Below, piece by piece: positions 11,742 through 23,745 of a DNA stretch of 64,000 bases. Positions within the stretch are counted from its first letter, which is position 1; every line of letters starts with the position of its first letter. Position numbers and translations under genes: made by a program. The notes under the pieces were generated by a model that made no database searches, was not told the origin of the DNA, and saw only the letters and a list, made by a program, of their open reading frames with translations. Source of the stretch: Gracilaria gracilis (taxonomy: Eukaryota; Rhodophyta; Florideophyceae; Gracilariales; Gracilariaceae); assembly GCA_030374805.1 (NCBI GenBank), contig JARGSG010000038.1:1-64000 (forward strand). Direction: 5' to 3'.

Positions 11742-12752
11742 ATGATGAGCGCGTGCCATTGTCGCTCCCTTTTCCTGCTTGTCTTCTTTACCTGCCTCGT
11801 TTGCACTGCCTCTCAAATCGATTGCCCTCCTGGTACAAAACCGAGTGAAAACGACACATGCGAACCTTGCGCACCGGGCACAGCTAGTCTAGGCAACACC
11901 ACTTTTTGTTTCTCGTGCACCTTCGACCAGTTCCAACCGCTTTTCGGTCAAACATTTTGTCTGCCATGTCCGCCCGGAGCGCGTTCTCGTATCGGCTCCT
12001 CGATGTGTGCAACGTGCGCGGAGGGACAGGAATCTTTTAGTAACGGAACCTGTCGTGATTGTCTAGCCGGGGAGGAATTTGAAAGCGAAACTGAACGTTG
12101 CTTCCCATGTGAGACCAACTATTTCAAAGCGGGGGAGGGACCAGGGCCTTGTCTGCCTTGTGCACCCAATTCTTTCTCGCTGTCTAGCGCCACCGATTGT
12201 GTTGTCTGTCCAGAGAAACAGGCACCGGTCATGGCGGATGGAAGCTGTGGGCAATGTGCACCAGGGTCGTTCTTCAGTCAGGATGACACCTTCAGCTGTT
12301 CGGAGTGCCCGCCTGGTACGTTTACGAATGTCCCAAATGCAATGAGCAAGTGTTTTGCTTGTGGAGGAAACTCGTTTGCATCGAGGGGTGCCATGGAGTG
12401 CATCCCGTGCGCAATCCGACAAGTGTTCATCAACAGCACGCAGAGCTGCGAGCCTGAATGTGAGCCCGGTTCTTTTTACAATGAGTCTGCTTTGGAATGA
12501 GAGACATGTGGGTTTAACCGGTTTAGCAGGGGAGGTCAAGCGAGGAATTGCGAGCGGTGCAAATTTAACAGTTTTGCTCGAATGGGGTCCTCCACATGCT
12601 TCTTGTGCCCGTTTGGACAGAGGTTTATAGCAGACATTGATGGTTGTGGAGTGTGTCCAGAAGGTTCATTCTACAAATCCTCTTCCGCGCAGTGCGCACT
12701 TAGCTCTTTTGCGCGCAGCACACCTCTTCCAGAAGCTACTAACGATGAATGA
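11742..12752 (+). pseudogene. Secreted cysteine-rich protein (GCC2/GCC3, ephrin-receptor-like repeats), in-frame TGA
   Basis: The start ATG at 11742 is followed by a clear signal peptide (hydrophobic SLFLLVFFTCLVCTA, ending near residue 26). The mature part has tandem repeats of about 45-50 residues of the form C-x2-C-x2-G-[ST]...C-x2-C, such as CEPCAPGTASL and CSECPPGTFT. This is the GCC2/GCC3 or tyrosine-kinase-ephrin-receptor-like fold found in extracellular proteins of many protists and algae. Several N-x-[ST] sites suggest glycosylation. The frame meets TGA at 12498-12500 but stays open after it, with the same Cys pattern (CERCKFNSFA, CFLCPFGQRF) to a stop at 12750-12752. The TGA looks like a recent nonsense change. 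A genuine shorter protein ending at 12500 is also possible. No membrane anchor is seen. Confidence 0.65.
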
Positions 12753-13004
12753 GTAAAGCTCAGCGAAGCGCATAGAAATCTGTTTTATTATATGGGGCTC
12801 TTCACGGTATACGCATGTAACACTGCGTGACCAGCTGGGCATCCATCTTCATCCAGCACGGACAGACAAGTGTTGGCGAGTGGTACGTAGGACAGTACTG
12901 TAGCGGTTCGGTTCGGAATGCAAAAGATAAGAACAAGGAAAGAAGGAAAGAGAGGTTGAGGTACAGGGAGACAGTCGAACGGTGAGGGAACACAGAAAGG
13001 AATA

Positions 13005-13035
13005 TAAAGCTCTCAGCCGTCGGCTGAGAGCTTTA
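13005..13035. repeat. Perfect 15-bp inverted repeat, 1-base loop
   Basis: TAAAGCTCTCAGCCG, one T, then its exact reverse complement. It lies in the gap between the cysteine-rich gene and the end of the leftward STAND gene. With a 1-base spacer it is closer to a DNA palindrome or operator than to an RNA hairpin. No function can be assigned. Confidence 0.8.
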
Positions 13036-13249
13036 CATTGTCTGCGCACGATCTTCGCTACGCACGAAGGTCGGTGTAGATGAGTAGGATGGTGAGCTAC
13101 AGATCTACTATCGTCGCCAAAAGAACAAAAAAGTTCACATATGCGAATTAAGCGCAATAATAGACGGTCAAGAAACCGTTTATTTATTTAATTTATTTAC
13201 TGTAGTCTGTCAGTTAGAAGTACGGGCGTGGGTTGCATCCACGGATGGG

Positions 13250-15806
13250 GCAGCGGCGCCGGGTGCGGCGCACAAGTGCAGTGCTCAAAACTAGACCAGC
13301 GAAACAACGTGCGGAATACCGGGGAGGCCGAAGCGGTGCGTGGCCACGTGCGAAGCCACATCCCACACGAGCAGCGTGTCGTCAATAATTTAAAAATGCG
13401 TCCGCGGACATGGCCACGCACGAGACTGGCCAGTCGCGCAGCAGCTCACGCACGACGGCGCCGCGCTGCGTGTCCCACACGCGCACCTCCGTGTACGACG
13501 ACGAGGCGGCACGCGCTCCGTCAGCGCTCATCGCCACGCATCACACGCAGCCGCTGTGGCCACGCAGCCGCTCGCCGACGGCGCGCGCACTGCACTGGAC
13601 TCCCAACTGCCGGACACGAGCCGCCGCCCGTCCGCACTGAACGCAACGCCCTGCACCAGCTCGGTGTGCCCGCGCAGCGCCTCAGGCACAGCCTGCTTAC
13701 CGCTGGAAATGTCACTTTCAACGCCGAAAACTCCACCACTCTGCATGCGCTTCTCCACCTATTGCGGTTTCAACAACAGCCAAATCAATTCTTCATACTC
13801 TCCGGCTTCATGCAGCAGTTGACAAACGTTACCTTCAAGATATTCCTCATCATCTACCACATTCCACCATTCTCTTCTCTTCCGTTCGGTTGTACAGTTC
13901 ACAACTGTTAGTTCGTCCGAAACCTTTACCTCATTCACGCTCGATGTCCAGCAACATAACCGCTTCAGGTTCAACAAACCACAACAGTTTCCTGTCTCTC
14001 TCTCATCCGCACCCAGAGGAACCATCTTCGCTTCAGAATCAACAGGATCACGATTACCACTACAGTAGTTGTCCAACAAGCGCTTGAAGTGTCGTTGCTT
14101 CTCATTCTTCGTATCGAATAATATCGCGTAAGTATGTCGCCGTGAACACGCAGCACCGCGCCCTGCTCTCCCCGGTTCTCCGGGATTGTGACATACACAA
14201 CTGCAACCGAATTGAGCGCTTTCATCACTTCCATAGCGCTCGTGTCCTCTCTCAAACTCCACAGCCGTCGAAGCATCGACACGGGCACCTCTTGTTGTTT
14301 CTGCAGTACACAGAGAGACCGGTGCATCTCTCGAATAGACAAAGGAAAGTATTCCTGCTTTACTCTCTTCTCCCAACGAAGCTCCAGTACTGCGATAGAA
14401 GCGTTTGTAATATTCCGCACCGATCCGTATCCCTCCACGTCGCACTCAATCATGGTATCCGGTTCAATCTGCAGTTCTCCTTATACAAACGCAGAACGTC
14501 TTCTTTGGGTCCCTTCAGTGATGAGAAATACTCTCGAACGCCTGAGCTAGTGACAGCGAGCAGTAATGGAATGCCCACACATGCATCTAGTATATACTCC
14601 AATGCTTCCGTGTTCATCTTCTTCTGAATAGTGCAGTATTCCAGTTCTGAATGGTTTAGGAACATAACTCGTGAATCTGCAGCTCTTCTTGGCCCAAAAT
14701 GTACGCATTTATTAGCTGCTCCGGCAAGTTCTTTCTCCCTGGTTGTGTATACCAGGCGGCTGTCTGTGTCAATCATATCAGCCAAAACGTAGAACGCACT
14801 AACGTCGAGTCCGTTCGCCTTGCAAACATCATCAACAAGAAATAGGCATTTGCGGTCAGCGAACCATTCTCTTGCCATATCAACAGCTCTCTGTAGCTGC
14901 TCCATACTGCGTATTTTGCTTCCGAGCATTCTATTCCCTGTTGCTTGAACAAATCGGGCTATCTCCTGAATCAGCACATCGATTCCAGCATTCTCGCCAA
15001 GACGCATGAACTGCAAACCATCCTTGAATATCAATTAAACATCCTGATCATCGTTCAAGCCCCGAAGTGCACAGGTCTTCCCCTACTCCACCTCGACCAG
15101 CAGCCAAAACTGCCAGCATCTTGTATTGAGACGGTCGTAGAACAGCTGCCTTCAGCCTTCCCTCGAACATATCTGAGGAATTATAGTCCAGAGTGAGTCT
15201 CGGGGGGTTGGGCGGAACAGTGCTACTCTTTCTGAACTTTGGTTGACTTTGAGACGTCGGTTCGCTGGCCTGCACTGCCGTCACTCGATCCCTTTCTTCA
15301 ACCACAGCAGCAAACTCAGCAAAATCTGTCTCGATGCCCTCCACCTGGGTCAAGATTCGGTCTGCTCGCTGCACTCGACTGAACGGAGTAGCGGTCGGAA
15401 CAGTTTGCGACAGTGCCATACATTTTTCTTTGGCCTGCTGTAGCTTCGTTCTCCACCTGAGCAGACTGTGTGGCGGAGAGTCTCCACGATCTGATTTGCC
15501 CACCTAAGCGTCCACGCGTTTGAGATCTTGCTCGAGCAGTTGCTGAACGAGATGCAACCTGTCGCGATTGTCGGAAGCCAAGTCGTGGCGACGCAGAGGA
15601 GCAGTTAGCTTGTCTTCTACGTAATTGAGAGCGGCTGGAGCAGCGCCAGCGACGGCAGTAGCTGCGGAGCAATCTCGGCCATTTGAGAACGTGGGATAGA
15701 TAATGTGAGGCACTTTGTGAGAAGATGGGGCGAGGAGTCTCAGTGGGGCAGCGTCGGAGAGAAGCAAACGGCAGCGGAAGTAAGGCGGCGTAGCGGAAAT
15801 CACCAA
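13250..15806 (-). pseudogene. STAND protein: coil, NB-ARC, winged helix, WD40 repeats; decayed
   Basis: Reading leftward, a helical N-terminal part (15.8-15.2 kb) is followed by a P-loop at about 15090-15060 (AAGRGGVG; the next codon shifts frame just where KT is expected). Walker B is at about 14850 (CLFLVDDV) and an RNBS-like VYTTRE at about 14740. A winged-helix-like stretch follows, with YLEGNVCQLLHEAGEYEELI near 13830. WD40 repeats come last (LRGHTELVQGVAFSADG, then VRVWDTQRGAVV) to about 13250. This is the NB-ARC-WD40 type of nucleotide-sensing switch. An in-frame TAG lies at 15504-15506, and frameshifts occur at the P-loop, near 14.1 kb and inside the WD40 part. It is clearly a pseudogene. 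No ATG start could be fixed. Confidence 0.7.
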
Positions 15807-16780
15807 AGGGATAGCAAAGGGTAGCGGTGGTGACTGGACATGGGTCCGAGTTGGGAAAGTTGGTACAGCAATGCCCGTGGGGGTTCAAATAAAAGATACG
15901 GGTGGCACATTCCGTCAGCATGTTGACAGCCATCTGCCTTCGTGCGTATCATCCCACACCCTGCTGTCATCTTTGAGTATCAGCTGGTTGGCAGGCGCAC
16001 GTACGTGTGCGTGTATCTACGTTTGCAGGATGGGCCAAACTGAGCTAGGCGTGGTAGCGGGAGCGTTGGTGGCGTAGCGCAGCGTCTGTAGTTTGTCCCG
16101 GATACTGAGACGCTGGTCAGCGAAGCAAAGCAGTGGGTACAACGGTACATACTGTACGAAGTCCCTCCGAAGAGGTGGTCTCCTCGACGGCTCGCGTCGG
16201 AGGATTGTTTATTGAAGAGTACGTGTAGAGCTACAGGCGCGAGGTGTGCGAGATCAGTAGCCGAGGGAGGCGGGCAAGGGTCAGAATTTCACACAACAAA
16301 CAATGCTCTCGCGTGCTGATCAGGCAGGTGGCGAGCAGGCAATTTCATTGGCTTCCGCCGTTCACCTCAGTATTGAGCTTTTCCTGGATCTCTCTCTCTA
16401 CCCCTGTAGTACGCGTATGGTACGTAGGAGGGGTTTTGGGAATGCATTGCTGGTTTCCAATTGGTTCACATAAATCGTAACTGCTTCATGGCAACTGTGA
16501 ATGGTTGCTTCCAACAATGCTCGCGCTCCCCATGGCCATCAAGATCAAGTGGGGCGGAGTTGAATGACGTCAAAAAGATTTCTTGACACCGTTCAAGTCA
16601 GCCTCCTCGTCCTCTTCCCCACCACTGCCGCTGATTTACTTATGAACATAACCTGCCCAACTTCTTCTGGAGTTTAGCTCACGCTCCCGACAATTAGAGC
16701 AACGTCTTACAATCGGCCATTTTCACGCAATCTCATCGAGAACGCTTCCCGAAACTGCGTTTCGAACGACAGCGTTCAAG
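15807..16780. other. Intergenic region between divergent STAND and HET-like genes
   Basis: No gene can be supported. It separates two genes facing away from each other and may hold both promoters. I see no clear TATA box or repeat. Confidence 0.35.
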
Positions 16781-18594
16781 ATGGACGCCAGATTGGCTTG
16801 CGTTAACAGACGGAAGCCGAAGGGAGATCTAAGCAACCTTCTTGAGCAGCTTGGTATTCGCACCTCCCAAGAAGATTTTCTTGCTTACGTAAGAAGCCCA
16901 GGTGGCATGTTCGCAGCGGCAACGGCTGTAGCAACGTTGGTCCTAAACCCGGCTGGACTTGTGGGCCTTTCTTCATTGGTCTGGCGCCCTCTTGTTACCT
17001 TTGGCGTTTCATTACTAGCCAGTTCGGCGGGTGTGGCGTGGGAACGACGGCATCCTTCCGGGAAGATCGCAAACCTTACTTCCGTTACGGTCGAACTTAG
17101 AAAAGAGGCAGACAGACAGGGATGCAGCTTTTATTACAATGCGATGCCATTCTCCTCAACAAGGCTTCGGTATTCCAGTCGCATCAAGTTACGATCACAC
17201 AAGACGGCTCTGGGGACGATCTATGGAGCTCCATGAGGGTTAAAATGGCGGCGCTGCATGACAAGGACAGTGTGGAAATGAGCTCTCATTTCTTTTATCT
17301 TCTCTACGGTCTATCGTGTGACATCAACGACACTGTCGGTAACGTGGGTGGTCTACTTGGTACGTCGTATAGGTGTGCCGCATCTGATCAGTTTGAGAAG
17401 ACTGTCCAAAGTGTCATCAAGAGAGGACTATCTTCGTTACTAGATTGCGACGACCCCACAGGGGCTGCGGAGGTATTTTTGAACGACTTACAGCACCGAG
17501 GCCCGAGTCGCAGCCTGCCGTCACATGCAGAAATCAACGTTATGTACATTGCTGTGTCGTACAGATATGTATACGGGAACGGCCTTACTGCGGACATGTG
17601 GAGAAAAGCTGTCGTAACGATGACGCAGATAGGCCAAAGATTAGGGTATGGCCACATCCGAATATGGGTTGACAAGCTCTCGATCACGGAAGGCATGGGA
17701 TGGTCGGCTGTTGGATTCCTGCCGTATCTCATTTTTCCAACGTTTGTGCATCCAAATGCACGCGGCGATTCGAACAGATTATGGATCGAACTTGAGAAGC
17801 TGGCGGCTTCGCTAGGACCAGGAATTCTGACCGAAGACACCACTGAAGATGATGTTATGCATCACTTGGCAATAAGCAGATCACCAGCGGAGTGCTTGCT
17901 GTCATTCGCGGAGGTGCTCGTCAGCGGATGTCTCGACCAGATTAAAGTGAAGCATGAGGAAGACAGACTCCGCATGAAACAATGGGCGAAGGCATTGCTC
18001 ACGACATCGAACGTGAGTCAAATGTTCACGATTCCTAGATACGATTTGGAGGGTAGAGGCGACACAAGACATGACGCTTCAATGCTCTGCCTGTTCGACG
18101 ATGATCTCATGGACATTTACGCAGTACGAGCATATATTGACCATACAAATCTACAAATGGAAAAGCGTTGCCGGCAAGACGATGAGGAATGGGACGGAAT
18201 GCTCGAAGCTCTTGGCTACAGTAACATCCGAAATTCCGAAGCGGTAAGGAAACTGGTGGAGAAAACCGCTTTTGTGTTGCATCGACCGAACCAACCAACA
18301 AGCACTAGTGCGGTATGCTGGTATGTCGTTTGCACGATGAGGGGAAAGGTCATTGTGGAAGTGGCTCTATCAGGAGCAGCTGGAACAGACATAAGAGAGT
18401 GGCGCGTGACGGGATGCAAGCGGCTAAAAAAGGCAGACATTGATGCCTCAGTAATTGCTGCATGGTTTCTTTCGTCCACGGAAGAGCAAACATTCCAAGT
18501 TATTCCGCATGCAGAACTTAAATGGGTGTGGAAGAACACCCCCACCCTACTTACAACTGTACGCGCTCTGCTCTCCCGTATTGGGTGGTCATAA
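16781..18594 (+). CDS. HET-like protein with N-terminal hydrophobic hairpin
   Basis: ATG at 16781 opens a frame with a basic N-terminus and two hydrophobic segments (residues about 43-60 and 65-85, including FAAATAVATLVLNPAGLVGL), possibly a membrane hairpin. The frame then moves from the second to the first reading frame between 17101 and 17236, by a small intron or a single frameshift, and continues to 18594. The downstream part has YIAVSYRYVYG, then about 30 residues later RIWVDKLSI, followed by W and PY. This resembles the YxALSYxWG...WIDxLCI core of HET (heterokaryon-incompatibility) domains, which act in non-self recognition in fungi. The C-terminal 250 residues are unrecognised. Beside a STAND gene, an immune-like role is reasonable but unproven. 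Confidence 0.5.
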
Positions 18595-20943
18595 TATGTA
18601 CAATCCAGTGTCGGAGACCCTGATTAGATCAGGATAAGGATGTAGTAAAGTTTGGCGTATCTTCAAGAGTAATCAGAGCTCTGTCTCAACAAGGCAAATG
18701 CACTGCAGGCCCGAAAACCTCTCGATTTAGGCCACGAGAGGGCTTGTGTATGGTTCCTCGGTCACTGCCTGGGCATGGAACCCAGCCTTGCAGTAGCACT
18801 TGTTCCCTAGTTTCGCAGCGGAATTGAAATTGGTATGGGGTTTGGGGTACAAACTGACACCGAGTAAAGCGTTACCTACGAGGAAGGATATAATACGTGT
18901 TGTGAGTTTGCTGCCTGTACGTTTTGAATGATTCCTCTTTAGCGAACAGCTTACCGATAGATATCGAATGATGCACATATGCTCGCTACGGCAATGCCGA
19001 GCACACTGAACATTGCTTCAATTTCCCCCGCCGACGTGGCCAGATACTGTATCTCTTGATTTCCCTTGTCCCTTGGACTGCCCTCTTTTTGCGGCGAGAC
19101 CACAGCAGATTGGGACTTTTTTTTTGCATTAAGACTCAAATTCTATACCTCTTCTTCTCGCTCATTTAGATCCAAATTGGCGCCAGTTTAGAACTTGTTA
19201 ACCGCACTTTCTCCCTGAACGTACACCAGGGTAGTGAAAACATTACTTCATCAAATCTAACCTTCAGCACGCCTTTCGTGTACCAATTTACAACTTTAGA
19301 TCGTAGCAGAAGGGAGGAGGAACAAAAACATGGGCCGCTCTTCTCAGCCAACCGAACATAGGTGAGTTAATGAATTATGAGAAGCCTTAACGGGAACAGG
19401 CGGCGATTATGGTAGAGGTAGTTTACTGTTAAAGTAAATGGATATCGTTTTATTTTAACGAAAAGCATCATTCATGTTTTCATCCTCTGTTTTGTGCTTG
19501 ATTCGTTTTATTTCCAGAACGTCGTGACCCGAGTTAAACAACACGGCCTTCACGCAGTAGCCCTGCGTATGGCACTTGTTGTGCAAATGGCATTTACCGT
19601 GCGAATAATATCTCCCGTGCGAATGACATTTTGCCGTGCGCATGGTAGTCTCCGTGCGATGATATCTAGACGTATATTATGTCCGTCAACCCAACGCGAC
19701 TGGGCCATTTGGATTGCAGCGTTCTTGTCGTGCATGCACGAGCGATGCGCATACTTGTTTCACGCTGGTGCATAGCCGCTTTTGTTCCAACCCTGTGGCT
19801 GCACGTTCTCATCTCGGTGTAACTCGGCTGGGTTCTGCTCGGAGAGCTCTTGCCGCCACGCTCGACGCCGCAACGCCCATGGCTGCTGCGACGCACGTAG
19901 GATAGCTGTTGGAGCGGTATGTGCGCACATGTAAAACTCTGACAAAAAGCTGTACCGTACATTTGGATCGCTACTCTTGGTGCCACTCACGTTTGTAGTA
20001 TGTTGGTTTTTCTAGAAACTTTTAGTGTGGTTCTGCCAAAATACTATCATATATACGACGTATAAAAAATATAAACATGGAGCGAAGAACGGTCAAAGTA
20101 CCCGTTCGGTTCTACTTCTTTCTGTTCCTTTCTTTTGCTAACAATCTTTAAGAGCTTTATAATTCTTTAGGGATACCTACGTATTTTAACAAGTCTCTAC
20201 TCATACTAATCTACATTTGGTTTGTTTCTCAATTATTGGTATTTGATTTGAAATAATAATAGCGTGGTAGTTGATGAAGAAGGTTACAGAGCGTTTTGCT
20301 ATATTTAGACTTTTGTTTATAGTAATTTTAAAGTTGTATAACTTTGAGGAAACTTTTATGAACACAGGTTTATCGGGAAGCATACGTGATTTGTTTTCGA
20401 AATGGATATACTTTTTGTGTTTTGGTGAAGGTATACATTTTAAAAAAGCACCCTGTGTCGCCTGGAACATATGAAAGCGGTTTACATTCATTTAATGTGA
20501 TAAAAGTGATTTTTAATTCAAGTTAGTATACCCTGTACAGGTTTAAGGTATTTAAACTCGTTATTAAATGAAACGTTGTGGGCGGTCGATGAGCTGATAA
20601 GCGGTACAGCTGGGTCATGGCAAAAGTGGAACACAAGAGGTTAGTTGAGACGTATTGAGATATGTCGAAGGCGGTATAATTCGAAACTTACCAAGGAGGT
20701 TGGTCAAGGTGTTTCTTTCTACCGAGAAACGTTTGAAGGCGAAGGAGCTTGAATCGGCAGAGAAAGAAGCGGAGCAGTAAAGTTCGAACAGAGATGATAG
20801 AAACTGACGAAACGAATCACTAGTATTGCACAAAATCCCGTTTACGTAACATTCTAACCAATAAAATTCAACCTTCAAGGACTTGAAAACCTTGCTTATG
20901 TCTCTCAACGCCGCTTTCCACAGACGCCGAGCAAGCCACACCA
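18595..20943. other. 2.3-kb non-coding stretch; AT-rich right half; degenerate short repeat
   Basis: No frame here looks like a real protein. Around 19560-19665 a degenerate unit of about 20-25 bases containing CCGTGCG recurs four or five times. From about 20040 the DNA becomes AT-rich, as expected for intergenic DNA or the flank of the neighbouring transposon. Confidence 0.4.
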
Positions 20944-22708
20944 TCACGCATTCTCAACATTTTTCAACTTCAAAGACGCAACGCGCGAAGCATGGCTCTC
21001 CTGAAAACGTTCCCTGGCCACCTGCGCTCGGGTTTTCAAAGAACGAATCGGTGCTACCACTTCCCCATACAACTGACACCGTACCCGAGCACGATGCTCT
21101 TCAAACGCCGTGCGTGCGTTTCGCTTTCGGATCCGCTCTAGATCTTCTTTCTGCTTTGCCGCTTTCTCCTTCTCAACAGCAGCTGCGCTCTTTCGGGCTT
21201 GCTCATCCCTATGAAGGCGCAAAAGGGACAAAGCTGCCTCCGATGTTAACACTGCCCCGAACGTGGTGTCCAGAAATCCTTGACTTTGAACCCGTACGTT
21301 TCCAATAATCTCGTCTGCGCTTCTGGTACGAAAACGGTCTAACATATCGATCATTTCCTCCACAGAAACAATTTCATTGGGGTTCTCAAGGCTCTTTGGG
21401 CGTGCTTGGGCAAACAGACGGTACTCATCTAATGGCTGTATTCCTGTCTTCATGAAGCCTGCTTTGATATTGAAGGGTGTAAACGATGCTTCATATGCCT
21501 GCGTGATGATGCGACACACATCAAACTCGTTAAAAATATGATGAGAAGGAAGGCCTCGACTCGCTTTTTGACATAAATCACGAAAGCGCGCTTTGAATGG
21601 AGAGAATACGGCGACGTCTAGCGGCTGCGTCGTTCCGCTAGTGTGCGCTGGAAGGGCATAAGCGATGATTCCTGCCTCTCGAAATCGTTCAAGTACTGGT
21701 ATGCCTATATGGGAGCGGTATCCGTCGTAGATCAAGAGCATCTTCCTCCCATTTTTACGAAGATCTTTAGTATCCTCGGCGAAAGCATCCGCCCATCCGT
21801 GAAAGATGGGATAATCTACAGCTGCCACATCTTTACGTGTGGTAACAAGACAGCCCCTCGGAAGAGTATCAGCAATTGTCTCTTCGTAAGATCGGAGAGG
21901 ATCTGCACGTGTCTGGTAAGTTCTGATTCGGAGTCTGGTTCCTTGTAGGACTGCCAACGGTCTTGCTTTATCTCCGTTTGCATGCACTGCAGCTAGCAAT
22001 GTGATCCTGTTCACGTTCTGAAATGTTGCGCCACAGGTCAGCATCTTATGTGAACGCGTCGAATAAGCTTTGCGGCGGCTCCCCTCCCTCTTTCCATGCA
22101 GATATACCTGTCTCGTCCACATTAACGATTCTTTTGGCGTCAATATTATGCTCTTTGATTATATGTTCGATTTGAGCGAAGTGCGTTACCAGAGTTTTGG
22201 CGTTTGTGGCTTTGAACCTTGTTGCATCTTCATTGCGCTGCGAGCGGAACAAGATACGATCACAATGACGGGCTTCGAATCCACGACAGAAACCGACGCC
22301 TGGACGATCATCAACAAAAGGCATTGACTTACGCCTTGGGAACGGAAAGGTTTTCACCATCATCTCCACTACGTCTTTGAGATCCTCTCTGGTTAATGGT
22401 CTACCGTGCTCTACGTAGTGACGAAGCACTTCAATGACTTTATCTTCTTCCTCTGGTTTGAGCGCAGTTCTGGAACCTTTTGGGTAACGTTCATTGAAGC
22501 GATGCGTGTACTGGTAATAAAACGTAGAGGACGGGAGACCGACTTTGAATGCTGCCTTGCGTATGGAGCAACCCTTGCGAACCAGCCTGGCTGCTTTTAG
22601 AACTCGGGACAGTTTGGAGGAATCACGAGGTTTGAAGTTCCCGACGATGGGATTCTCAAAACGGTTGAAACCCAATCGGAGGTGTAGAGGTGGGCGAGGA
22701 CGAGCCAT
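20944..22708 (-). pseudogene. pogo/Tigger-type (Tc1/mariner superfamily) transposase, frameshifted
   Basis: Leftward frame from the ATG at 22708. Residues about 35-70 form a psq-like helix-turn-helix (CSIRKAAFKVGLPSSTFYY). The DDE catalytic residues are visible: D in RIVNVDETGI near 22110, D in LLIYDGYRSH near 21730, and the third D in QPLDVAVFSPFK near 21620. The C-terminus is a long charged helix rich in Lys, Glu and Arg. The two halves lie in different frames and the switch falls just after the first catalytic Asp (about 22050-22100), so one small indel inactivates the gene. Combined length, about 590 residues, fits the family. Terminal inverted repeats were sought in the flanks but not recognised. 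Confidence 0.8.
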
Positions 22709-23745
22709 ATTGGCTGCTGATCTGTGGCTCAGAAGGTTGTCTGGTTCTACGGGAAGGTTGATTCTTTTATATTGAATGCGTTTGGCTCGAACGTGGAGAA
22801 TGCGAGAGAAGGACCATGATGTGTGGTTGCGTTTGTCCGTTTGTTTCGTTGGATTGGGTTCTGTTTCGGTCTGTTTGCGCGAAGTGTATGGCTCTAATTA
22901 AGTTAAACGCATATCGATAGCATTTAGTGCTCTGCTTCGCTTTAGCTCCACAAGAAAGTTGGAGTTCAAAACAATCACAGAGAACGACAGTGCTTCGTCT
23001 TCGAGGTGCAACTAGTTAAAAGAAACCATCTTTTTGTCGTTTTGTTTCATATTTGACGCGCATGCGCACAAAACGGACTGTTCGAAACTTGAGGACACCT
23101 GATTCAATCAGGGATGACCCCGCTGTACAAAAGGCACACAATCAGGGCAAATTTGGTGCCCTGGTTCATTGGCTCCTTGCCTCCTCAGCGAAGAGATTCG
23201 ATGTTCACTTATGTGCTCTTGCTATTTAATTTGCGCTCTTTCGCGTACTGCAATGACGTAGAGACTACAGTGAATGGATTCTGTCTGTTATCGATTTTGT
23301 ACCCACCGGTTGGTACACACGATATTAAATAAGATTATTTGCTTCTCAGCATTCCGCAGCGGGGTAGTTCGTACGATAAGAGGAAAAATGGTTGAAACTG
23401 TAGTTGACTGTTCTAATGAGACCGTGCTGAGCACGTGTCACCACCGCAGTTCTAGCGCAAGCTCTGTTGCTGGCGCACCTCCGGGAGATGCTCGCGCACC
23501 TCCGGAGGTCCCTGGAACCCGTCTCGGCGCCGCAGGCCCGCAATGGCGGCGCCAAGGGCTACAGCTGACCTTCCTAAGGAGGAGAACAAGCCAGAAATAA
23601 GAAAAGACTCTTTGTTCCCTTTTTTTGCCACAGCCGCCACTGCCACAGCCGCAACCGCCACAGCAGTCCTCTGCGTACGATTCAACACACGCTGGTCAGC
23701 CTTCCACTGCCTTAGCTTATATCATTTAGAGGCCCAGCACTACAG
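22709..23745. other. Non-coding flank with short CCACAGCCG repeats
   Basis: No gene is supported. A GC-rich patch near 23430-23670 ends in an imperfect run of a 6-9-base unit (CCACAGCCG-like, about 23629-23664). Confidence 0.35.

Noticed and set aside
13228-13911. A 227-codon Arg/His-rich plus-strand frame
   Set aside because: Antisense to the WD40 repeats of the STAND pseudogene, which are recognisable on the other strand.
19455-19643. A His/Cys-rich small protein frame on the minus strand
   Set aside because: It is the translation of a degenerate short DNA repeat with no start context or homologue.
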